Source: Reticulitermes speratus
Lineage: Eukaryota > Arthropoda > Insecta > Blattodea > Rhinotermitidae
NCBI GenBank assembly: GCA_021186555.1
Contig: JAJKFL010000003.1
Span: forward strand, 31,670,908 to 31,734,907
Direction of reading: 5' to 3'
DNA length: 64,000 bases
Below the pieces are notes generated by a model, which was not told the origin of the DNA, ran no database searches, and worked only from the letters and a program-made list of their open reading frames with translations. Position numbers and translations under genes: made by a program. Within the stretch, counting starts at the first letter, position 1; each line of letters starts with the position of its first letter. Shown piece after piece: positions 27,801-39,800 of the stretch.

Positions 27801-30800
27801 GTTGGCTCCAAGCACACTAAACTCCATATTCGCAAAGAAGGACGAAATCCGAGAGCAGGCAGAAAAATGTGGTAACGCCAGTAAGAAGAGGAAAATAGGT
27901 AGGGAGTCGACATTCGCCGAGTTGGAAAGAGTACTCTTCTCGTGGTACCAGCAGGCAAGGGCGTCGAATATCCCAATTGATGGAACCATTCTTCGTGGAA
28001 AGGCCGAAGATGATTGCAGCGCAGCTGAATATAGAAAATTTCACTGCATCCAACGGCTGGATAGCGAGGTTTAAGGACCGGCATGGCCTAGTATACAAGA
28101 AGTTAGTCGGAGAAAGTGCAGCAGTGGACAGCGAAAGCACGGAAGCGTGGCTGGAAAGACTGCCATCTTTGTTGGAGGGCTACGAACGTGATATTTATAA
28201 CGCGGAAGAGACGGGGCTCTTCTACAACGTACTTCCTGATAGAACCTTGGCTCTCAAAGGAGAGTCTTGTCATGGAGGGAAAATCTGTAAAGACAGACTT
28301 ACTGTTTTACTTTGTGTTAACAGTGATGGAACTGACAAACAAGTGCCGATTGTTATCGGAAAATCTCCGAACCGCAATGTTTCAAGAATGTAAAAAAATT
28401 ACCCACCAAGTACCACGCAAACAATAAAGCGTGGATGAACACAGACATTTTTTCTTCATTTCTGCGTTCATTAGACGCAAGTATGGGTGCACAAAACAGG
28501 AACATTCTCCTCTTTGTGGACAATTGTGCCGCACATCCAAAGGATACATCGTTTCTAAGAAATGTAAAAGTCATATGGTACCCGGCAAATTGTACAAGTG
28601 TGCTCCAGCCCCTTGATTTAGGGGTAATAAAGTGTTATAAGCAGCTTTATAGAAAACGCCTCGTGCAAACAGCTGTTTGCTTAATGGATGCAGGCAAAGA
28701 TACGAAAAAGAAGATAAACGTGTTGGAAGCTTTGCACTACACTGTGGCAGCCTTGCAAGAAGTAACCCAGCAGACAATCGAAAATTGTTTTCGGAAAGCT
28801 GGTTACGTGCAGGGACAATCTTCAGGCGATAGTGATGTCGTATTGACCAACGATGACGACGATTTCCGCCAAGACTGGGAAAAGTTAAGTGGCATGAACA
28901 AAGATAAATTCGAGGACTACGTCTCTGTGGACAGTCACGTGGCAACCTGTGGTGTAGAAACAGTGCAGGAGCTGTGCGTGAGCCTCGTGGCGTCCGGGAG
29001 TGTGGAGCGGGAAGAAGGAGAAGAAGAAGCTCGCGAACCCGAAGTTGTGCCGAGCTTTGCTGAGACGCATGAAGCGCTGATGAAAGTAAGATCTTTCTTT
29101 TATGCGCACAGCACGAGTGACAGTGATCGTGAAAGTGTTCTAGGCCTTGAAAAATCGTACTTTGAATTGAGGAGGAGTAAAATTTGCTCAAAACAAACGT
29201 CAATGAGAGATTTTCTCAGCAAGAAGTAATAATTATCATTAAATTGTTCTTATCTAAAATTTTTAATGGTTTCCCGGTACTAACGTTTCCCGTATGTATC
29301 GTTCTTATTTTCCGGTCCCCTGAAAAACGATGGATAGAGGTTTCACTGTATTTTGACTCAGAAAAATATCAGCTTTTCAATCAGAAGAGAGCAGCAATTC
29401 AAGGTACACTGCAAACACTGAGATCTGTAACTCAATATAAGATTATTCCAGAGGCCTGGCAACATTAATACAGAGCCTTGTTTCTTAGCAGGCACAAATA
29501 TGGCACAGTGAAATATTAAAATTAACATCAGTAGTATTTGGAAAGTCAAGATTGGTCTCCTACAATTTCTAGAAAAATATTTCAATGTGCAAACTACTAC
29601 ATAAAGTGCTCACTTCTAAAATTCTATCAAAAGAAAGCACAAGTACACTCAAAGAATTCATCTTTGCCAGTTTAGTAACTAAAATAAGTGGATTTTCTAG
29701 ACATAAAAATGTGTACCATATGTAAAGTATGCCATTATGTATAAATACCAATCAGTCTGACACAGCATTAGAATGCATTTCTCAAAACTACAAGGCACAT
29801 TGAACTTCTGATTCTTATTTATTGTTTACACCTAGAAAGAACTTATAGTACCATAAACCTTCAAGAAGTCAAAAAATGCAAGCCACCACAAACCATGTAA
29901 CCCTACCAGCTTCTACCACTGTGCCATGTAGTATGAACCTATACATCTACAACACTGTTCTTCACGCTCCCTTTATCAATCATGGTCCTGATGTCAGTCT
30001 CATGTACACTTTCTTTTTACAGTTCTGAAGAAACAGAGTACCTCTCCAGAACCCTATTAGCAAGCTGCATGTGTGCCTACCCCAGCTTTGCAGAAGAGGT
30101 ACGTACAGCAGTCCCTGCGAGTATGGCCAGGTTTACATCAGGCAGACCAGATGTCTACTAAGACAAGGATAAAAGTACATCCGCAGCACATGTGCCTTGA
30201 ACAGCTGGACAAGTCAGAAATGGCAGAGCATAGCTCCAACAAGGAGCATCATGCCATACTCCAAGACACAAAGATCCTCTCCACCAAATCCCAATACATG
30301 ATCCAGATTATCACTGAGGCAGCCAAAACTGAGCTCCATCCAAATAACATGAACAGGGAGAATAGTCATGTCCTGAGCGGGTCATGGAAACCTCTCATGC
30401 ACTCCCTGAATGAATGGAGAAAACCTATTGGGATACATGGCTCTACCACTCTCCTTCCTCCTCACTTTCTTCAGTTGGCTCTTTCAACCTTAGTTCCTAT
30501 TTGCTCCTTCCTCCCACTTCCCCATTTTCACTCTCCTTCCCTCTAGCATGTTCCATCCACAGTTCTACCCACATCACAATACCACTTTTCCTACCAGTTC
30601 GCTACTGCAATTGCTCTGTCCCTGCTTAATACAACTATTTCTTCCATGCAACTTAACTCTTCCTGGACTACCCTTCATATGGAAGCAGCAAGCTCTTCTC
30701 AAACATAAGTAACTAATTACCAGTCGACACAGCATCATATTACAGAAGGCTTTAACCTTCCAGAATAAACAAATTATTTTATACTTAATTCTGGTGATGG

Positions 30801-33800
30801 AAGCTGAATTTTTTTTTCCCTTGAACTTCACTCATATATACTGTCAGTCTCAGTGCATAAAAGTTGTGTTCCGTATAATATCTTTGAAGGTACCTATCAG
30901 AATGGAAACAGCAACCAAAAAAATGGAACCTTGAACTAACTTTAAGAACTGTTGTTAATATCAGTCTACTGGTCTTGGTACTACAAGAGTTAAGAAGTCA
31001 AGAACTTACTTGGCCAGATGAACTTCCCTTGGTGCCCTGAACACATCCACCACCTTGTTGATAGTGTGAGCATCATAAACTACTTTCAGAGATTTTGAAG
31101 TCACACAGATCCTTTGATCACACGACTCATCCAGAGGATTTTTTTCATACAGAACATCCAACAGAGCTTTGATGTCCTGCTCCTTGGATGTGACCAGCTG
31201 AGGTACACTGTTGTCCTGTTTCAGCCCAAATACTGTGAATCCTTCTATCTGCATCGTCACGCTACAAGATACATACAGTACATACATGTCCAACATTAAA
31301 AATAACACTACAATGCTGTGAACTATTAAACCTTTGGTGCCAGAATTAAATTTGTGGTTTTTTAAGGGAAAATTCTGATAAAAAAAATTGCCTTGGAATT
31401 CGAGTGAAGACAGCTACATAAATCAAAGCACTTTATAACAGCTGAGGGCTGTGCAAAAAGTGCTATAATTGACACATTCTGGGCGATGACTTCAGTCGTC
31501 CTCTGGTTTTCTGAACACTGCACTGTGTGATGGCTACAGTCATCATTAGGCTCCAAAGGGTTAAAGGATGATTATTACTTCAGATCGATTGTAATTAAAG
31601 TAAAAATACCTTAACAACCATTAAATGCAAAATTGCCATTTATTTACGGCAATATAAAAACACAGAAGATACACTATTTACAAATAAACTTATCTGCAAC
31701 CATATTTGTATGATATTTTCCAGACAGAATTATGTTCAAATGACTGACAATTACAGATGCTTGACACCTGGTATACTGTTACTCTTCCTTATTTACAGAT
31801 ATGAATGCATATAGCATGCATACTGTTAACTACCTGAATTTACCTTATAGCTTCAGCCGATGGTCGTTGTTGAATACCACTGGAAACTCCTTTCAGTTCA
31901 ACGCACAGTACCTGCTGAGGAATATTTTGGGAATATCTATGGAATCATCCCACACTTCCACTGCCAAACATTTCAGCACAAACTTCAAGCTGATTTCAAC
32001 AAATGTTTTAGGGTATTGTGTTGGCTTTGAATCTCTTGATAGTCAATTGCACGGTACAATTTTGCTTTCTCTTCGGGTGTCATGGCATCTTCAAATTTTT
32101 TTGCTGAAAATAATAATACATACCCACTATGTTTAGTTTCACTCTATATAATAAATCAGATGTGTACTGCTGGAAAGTAAGACATGCAAATCAATAAACA
32201 CTGGACAGGACAAAAATTCAAAATCAGATTTGAAGAAGACATACATGACACCTGGTTCAACACAGGAAGAGTAAACTTGGCTCATCACACACACTCAACA
32301 CCAGCCCTAAATATAACAGTATAAAAAACACAACAGACATCCTTAAAATATTACTGCAAGGCTGTAATTTAGGACTTCTTTCAATAAATGTATACAAACA
32401 CATACAGAAAACAAGATGCATTCTCAAAACATTCTCAATGAACATACAGAAGTAACCCTTCCTTTGACATTCCTGACAATGTTGATTAGATTAATTTCAC
32501 CATTTAATAAACTCTTGACATACTCAGAGTTAAAGATTATGTTTCAACTAGCTAGTAAGTCTGAACTGTCAAAAAGGTGTTAGCCAATAACTGTTTAAAT
32601 GTTTAAACTGTAATATAACATGCAAAGCTTTTGTAGCTTCATGTGTTTGAAAGAATGCCCCCTGACAATGGCCAGATTCCAGCCAAACATGCTGAGGTTT
32701 TGGTAATAAATAGCTGATTGTGTAAAATGTTCTGTCATGTTTGGTACTGCATGGATGATATATATGATGTCAAACAATACAGTTTCAGGACTCAGTCTAC
32801 AAGAACAGATATTTAGGAAGTAGTAATCTCCCTTGTCTGCAACACACTTTTTACACCTTAATAAAAGTTGCACAAAAAAGTCATCAAAGGCATCCAATGC
32901 AACTGCATTTAAATCAGTCATTACACACTTATTAATGTATTCAATCTTCCTTCTTCCTTTGAGGACAGTTTTCATTTTTTGGGAATTGAAATAAGTCTTT
33001 ATGAACAATCTAATGAATTATTCCCTGGTTAACTTGAGTTGATTCTCCATCAATTTTAGGGTCAACAATCTCTGGCCACCAGTTCAAGAACTTTGCAACT
33101 GTTTCCAGATTTCAAGCAGTCAACAGCTGCCCACACCTTGGATCATCTTCAACATCCTCACATTCCTCTTAATCTTTCAAACCAAAGGCATACATATAAG
33201 ATACAGCTTCATTTCCAGAGTTTCAAGCATTATGTGTGTTTCTGTAGCTGTTTTCCTTAGTTAGAAATGAAACTTGATGTCTGTTCACTGTTTCATGAGA
33301 AAAACGAAAAACATGACTTACGTGCTGGACAGCTGCAGATGAAATGACTGAGCTAGAACTTTCTTTTCACTACTCCCTGGTGGTAATAACATGAACAGAA
33401 ATCAGCTAATTTTATGTTATATATACCATGCATTTTATCATAGATCTAATATCAACCAACAAATGCTCCAGACAAATAACATGTACAAAATATATTTGAG
33501 AACCCCTACATATGTTTCAGCAAACAAGTTGCCATCTTCAGGGGTTTTTAGCAGAGAACAACAAGAACTTTTTACATCCAATTGTACAGTGAATGGTTAC
33601 ACATTAAAAATTCAATTCAAAGCAGACATGTCATAGTCATAATACACAAGTGTATAAATGTGCAATGTTTAAAGTTAAAAACGGTACAACACTATATCTC
33701 TGGTGCATTTTTAACTTTAAACATTGCACATTTATATGCTTCTGTATTATGACTATGACATATGTATGCTCTGAATTTTTAATGTGTAACCATTCACTGC

Positions 33801-36800
33801 ACAATTGGATGTAAAAAGTTCTAGTGATTCTCTGCTAAAACCCCACTGGCGATGGCAACTGTTTGCTGAAACATGTGTAGGGATTATAAAATATATTTTA
33901 TACATGTTATTTGTCTGGTGCAGTTGCTGGTCAATATTTGATCTAGAAATCATCTAAAACTGTATGATGCACCAAAACATACTTTTGTAATAACATCAGT
34001 TCCAGAACTTACTGTTTGACATTGCATAGTACAGCTGTATGGATTGGAATGTGAAAGTAAATGCAACTTATATATTTATAGTCTGTGTCAGACTATAAAT
34101 ATATAAAGAAAATGTACAGAATGAATAATATTAAGTTTAAATGCAACTTATTTACACAGCAATCCACTTCATAATATTATTTGCCTGCCATTACAAAATG
34201 ACACATTCATGTTGACACACATACATTAGTACATTAAGGAACTTTATATAAAAAAATGTCCACATCATCAATTAGAAACTTAACTGGTACAAGACATGTC
34301 CAACTTGTTCTAAAGAGAACAAAATGTACATACCAAGAATGACAGTACTAATAATAAAGGGTAAGATCCACTACAAAGGTGGCTGCAAGAAGCATTAAGT
34401 CCATTTTTATAAATTTTTCTGTAGTTAATAACGTGACTAACTGTTTGTGTTCCAATTGCCCCTTTTCATTTTTGTCATATCCCACAAAAAAAAAAAAAAC
34501 AGATTTAAGAACTTATAATTGTTTTTAGAGATTTCATAAACTTCCCCGAAAGGTTCCACAATTTGACTTGTGTGGTTCTAACAGTAATTCAATGACTAAA
34601 AGCTGAAAACTTCGGAAGAAGTAATGTGTCATGTATACCAGAATATTGTAAATACATATGGTCTGAGAAAGCGAACCTATTGCTGCAGCTGTAAGGGACT
34701 CCTCCTCCTCTTTGACCTGCGAACTTCTTCCAAACCAGCCACTTAACCACCCACCAGATTTCTGTTTCTTCATCTCTTGTTCCTTACGGTCCATTCGTTC
34801 CAACTGAAAGATACATCATCCAGTGACTATATGATCACCCAAAATGATGTGCTATTTAAACTCAGAAGAAATATTTAGAACAAATCAACTTTTGTTTTTC
34901 ATGAAAAGAATGGCATACAAAATCATCTGATACAAACAACAAAGGACAGAAAAAGCAATTACTAAAATAAATTAAGGAATCGTCCCTTTCATCATCTACC
35001 AAGTTAAATGCAGCTTGGTAACCATTCTTAAATTCATTTATGTTTCTATAAAAGTCTAAATATTCAAACTTTTAGATCCAAGGAAGGAAACTAAACTTCA
35101 ATGGTTACAGGATCCAAGCCAAATTAATTGAAGTAATATGAAATCAGTACATTTATGAAAAAAAGACAGGATATATGAAAGGTAAAATGAGTCAGCTGGA
35201 AATGAACAGTAAGAACAAGAATATGACAGACTTTTATAAAGGCATAAATTAATTTACAATGGATTAACAATATACAGCCAACTTGGTAAAGGGTGAAAAG
35301 GGTGATGTACTTGCAGATTATCACAACAGTATAAATCCTTTCTGTCAGCTTCTGAATGTACCCTTCCTGCAATACAAATCAAGGGCTTAAAATTTTAAGA
35401 GTCTGAAACCAGAAGTGATGTAAGTACACAGTGGCATCATAATTCCAGCAAACACCAAATTGCCTAATTTGAAGAATAACATGGATTAATATTAATACCT
35501 GTCTGAGATGAGTGACTATGTTCCACAGCAGAAGAAAAGTGGAAACTACACTTCACTTAAACATTTATAATCACTAGTGGACATGGAGATAAAAGACTAG
35601 CACTGATGCGAAGGTCAAATATACCAGCGTGTGTTGTACCACCAGTACTTTCCTTTTTTGCATATGTTGTATTTAAACTATGCAGCTGTATTATTCTACT
35701 ATATGTCTCAAAAGTTATTTGTGCTGCACTGTTTTTTTTTAACATTATGCCTGACATCTGAGCACCCTGCTGAGACACATATGATCTGTGGTTGCAGCTC
35801 AAGGACTCTGGACATCATATTAAATGAGACGTCCTGAAAAGGGCCATTTCAAGGGCTAACATACTACTTCATGTTGTCTATAAGTGGTACACTTAAGAAA
35901 TAAAAGTGACTGACAAATTTGTTTCTTTTGCAAATAAAATAAGTTGTCTACGACCACACTGAAACATGAAATCTTGGTATCAGAATAGCTGTGGCAAAAA
36001 AATCATCGCAAAATAGTGGAAATACCTGTTGCCTTATCCCTATAGCCTCACCAATGTAGCAAAAATACCTTTTTGAAATATACTTCAGAAACATAAATAC
36101 ACAGTTTACATGAGTATTCTGTGAATACAACATACTAACAAAACATGCTCATACCAAGACTCAAACTGGCATATTTGACCTTCACATCAACACTAGCCTC
36201 CCACCTCTTGTCTACCCATGATTATGGATGCCCAAGTGAGTCTTCACCTTCACACTTTAATTTTACTGTGGAACACAGCCATGATGGCCTATTTAGAGTA
36301 TTTCCCCAGAATTTACCTGAAGAACTGAAAAAAATCACAAAAAATTTGGCCAGGATATCTGATCTTGCAGTTGAGATTTGAAAGCAGGACTCCCCCTCCC
36401 CCCTAAAAAAACCGTAACTTCCAACCATTCAGCCACAACATTTAATAACTCACAGTAAGATCCAAAATGCAGTCACTATACTTTCCCTTAACTATATATG
36501 ACAAAATGTACTTTATAAACAGTTTAATATGTTTTAGAGCTCTATGCATGCTCATCACCTACCAGACCAGAGTGAACTTAATTACACTGTTTCCACATCC
36601 ACCTAACAACTTATTCAGCAACACTGATTCTACAGACACCAGGGGTTTAATCAGTATATCTTCACAGTGACCTGTTGAGACCGATCATACTGGGTTTCAA
36701 ATCTGATTACCATAGCTAAGTTACTAAAGTACCACAATTTTTCCTTTTAAGGATCCAACTAAAAATAAGGCTTCATATGAATACAATTGAGAATCAGGTT

Positions 36801-39800
36801 TGGATAAATATTCTAATGCTGCTTTCACTAAGGATGTAGACATCTTTAAAACAAAATGAAAAACACTGAATTACCTCCATTTCAATCTTCTGCCTGATAA
36901 GAACAATGTTAAACACATCAATAATTTTCTCACAACTGTCGAGGGTAACCTGCACTTCAGGCAACACTTTTTGAGAGGTTAACTTGTTCTGGTATGCCTC
37001 GGAATATGTACGACATGATTGGCGAAATTGGGCCATGTGGTCCCAATTCCAGTTGCGACGGCGACGCCGCACATCTGCTTCCAGAACACAGGTATATGCA
37101 AAGTGCCACCTGTACCAACAAACAAGTTTTCTGAGCAAGAATTTTGCAATTAAAACTTTACAACAGAAAACTTGCAGAGAAGACTATTTCCTCTGACAGC
37201 TCAGCATAACTTTACCAGATACTGGAATTAAGATTAAGAAATATTCAGTTTGACTACCACTGTGGTATTAGAAGCCAAGGGATTAATACTGCTAATACCA
37301 CAGCCTGCTACTGCACACAATCTTAAGTCAGTTTCCATCCACCTTATTTCTTCACAATGTAATTTCCTGAAATTCATCTTAATATTGCCGTCCCATCTCT
37401 TTCTGCAAAAGCATTTTGGGAATGAGTTTCCTTGTTTTAATCCACCATTATCAAATGCAAATGCAGCAGATAAATACATACATATATGACTCTACTGGAC
37501 AAATCATGACTGCACATTTTAATTAACCAGCAACTTTTATCAGCATACCAAGTTTAGTTTCTAAGTGAACCACAGGCTTTCTTAAAACCTGATTCACTAT
37601 ACACTTACTTCTTTTTATAACATGTTGAATGCAAAAAAAATCTCATTAATACAACACAGAAGATGACCTATTACATTGTAATCCACAATGAAAACCATCA
37701 ATATTATCCTATCTATGCAATTTCTGAAGTGGACACTTCCATTCGAGTATTTCAATTAAAACTATGTATGTATGCATCTTCTGCATGTAAACGACCCCCT
37801 GAGTTTTATAACCTTAACATTTGATGAAGAGTTGAAATTATGAAGATAATCACTATGTAATATTCTTCATTTTCAGGTACATTTGCAAAGCAATTGTGTA
37901 AAGCAGCTATCAGCTCTCCTTAGCCTGACAGACACACATATGAACACTGAGGCTTCTTGCCAAATCCACCACAAATGTAACTCATCTCCCTTACAAAATT
38001 TGTAGGCTGCACTGGATTATTATTTAATAATAATTCATTGCCACCTACACACTTCAGTAGTCAACAACATAATATTTAACTCCAGTTAATACTGATAGTC
38101 ACATGGCATTACACAGCAATGGCTCAAATGTAGAAAAATTTTAAATTTAAATTTTAAATTAAAATTAGAAATTTTTTTTTAATTTCTACAATACTTAACT
38201 TACAGTAGATACAGTACCATGATCCTTCAACAACTCTATGAACAAGTAAAGCTATAAAAAAAGTCTCAACTATAACAACACAACAAGAACATTTCACTGA
38301 CAGTGCATTTTACGGTTTTAATATCCATTTTATTCTCATTTTAACATATGGTGCACAAAGGTGACAGTGTAAAAAACAGAAGTGAAAGTGGTGAACTATA
38401 TGGCATATACTGTTGGAACGAACGTATGGACATGATTTGTAAATAAAAAGTGCAGTTGTGTGACACCCCTGAAGATGGCTTCCTAGAAGCCGAAACATAT
38501 GTAGGGGTTTTTAAACCTAATATTGGTTTTTTAAATAAAGTGCATTTAGTTGGTGATGAAACATTAAGTAGTGAAAAATGCACGGTGAACTTAGAATAAA
38601 ATTAAATGAGACAGAACTTCCATACTCAACCAGTTATCACTGATTTCATTTTGTGATGAGAACACTTACCATTTTTTGTAGTGTCCTCTGTAACCTGTCA
38701 CAAATGGCCGAAACTTTCTATATGGGGCCCCACAAGACCATCTCTCGAATAGCTCCAACAGATCAATCAGGTCATGATACTGATGCCTGGTAATTGCTAG
38801 AAAAAATGAATGTTAAATGATAAAATTGATACAACAAATTTCATGAATTTAAATTCTTATGTCTGGCCCTCAATTTTTTTTAGCACAACACACTGCATTC
38901 ATACTTTACACATCTAAACACTTACAGATGGCACAATATATTTACACAGCAAATAAAGTAAATGAATCCTATAATGAAAAAAGTGCCACAATATATATGT
39001 ATAGGCTTACATAAGATACAAATATAACTTCATTCAATATAGAAGTGCTTTGTCTATCTCACAATACAATAAAACTACAGAACTACATTCAAGTAAACTT
39101 CTCTTAAAATATATAACATCAAATTTTCTCCAAGCACTGTGAATTAGAGTCCAAATGTTTTAAAACTTTAATCAGATTCTTGAAACGGTGCCTCATTTTA
39201 CATTTGAAATTCATAATTATAAGACATTCTTTTTAACGAATGTTACTAGACTTACAGTCACTGTAACAATTTATGTTAACTTCAATGCAGCAACATAAAA
39301 ATTTAACAGTTCAAGAGAAACTTGCCTAGAATGAGGAACTTAGCAGAATTGATCTTCTATACAACAATGAAACACTACATAATGTTTCAATATGGAACCA
39401 GGGTAGCATAGTCATTCACTAGGTTATGGCTGGATTGGATGGTCTAGGATTAGAAACCCAGTACGGGCAAGAGAATTTTCTCCAAAATGTCCAGACTGGC
39501 TCTGAGACCCACCCAGCCTCCTACTCAGTGTGTACCAGGGTTCTTTCCACACAGGTAAAGCAGCCAAAGCATAAAGTTAACTACTCACCTCCATCTAGTG
39601 CTGAGGTTAAGAATGAGTACAGCTATATCTCTACTACCCTTATATGCCTCCATGTCATGGACAGGATAAACTTTAACCTTTTACCTTTACCATAATGTTA
39701 CAATTCTGTTTATGGCTGTTATTCATACAACTAACCTCATGACTGGGTTTTGCTTTTGAGACCAATATATGATTTAAATTAGCAGTATCACACAGTTAAA

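Noticed and set aside
28571..29203. 210-codon minus-strand frame overlapping the Tigger transposase
   Set aside because: Antisense shadow of the transposase coding strand; no family resemblance.
38670..38792. Later acceptor (CCAG) for Vps13 exon 7
   Set aside because: It breaks phase with exon 6 and gives a stop; the upstream CTAG acceptor is in phase and adds the conserved AITR segment.
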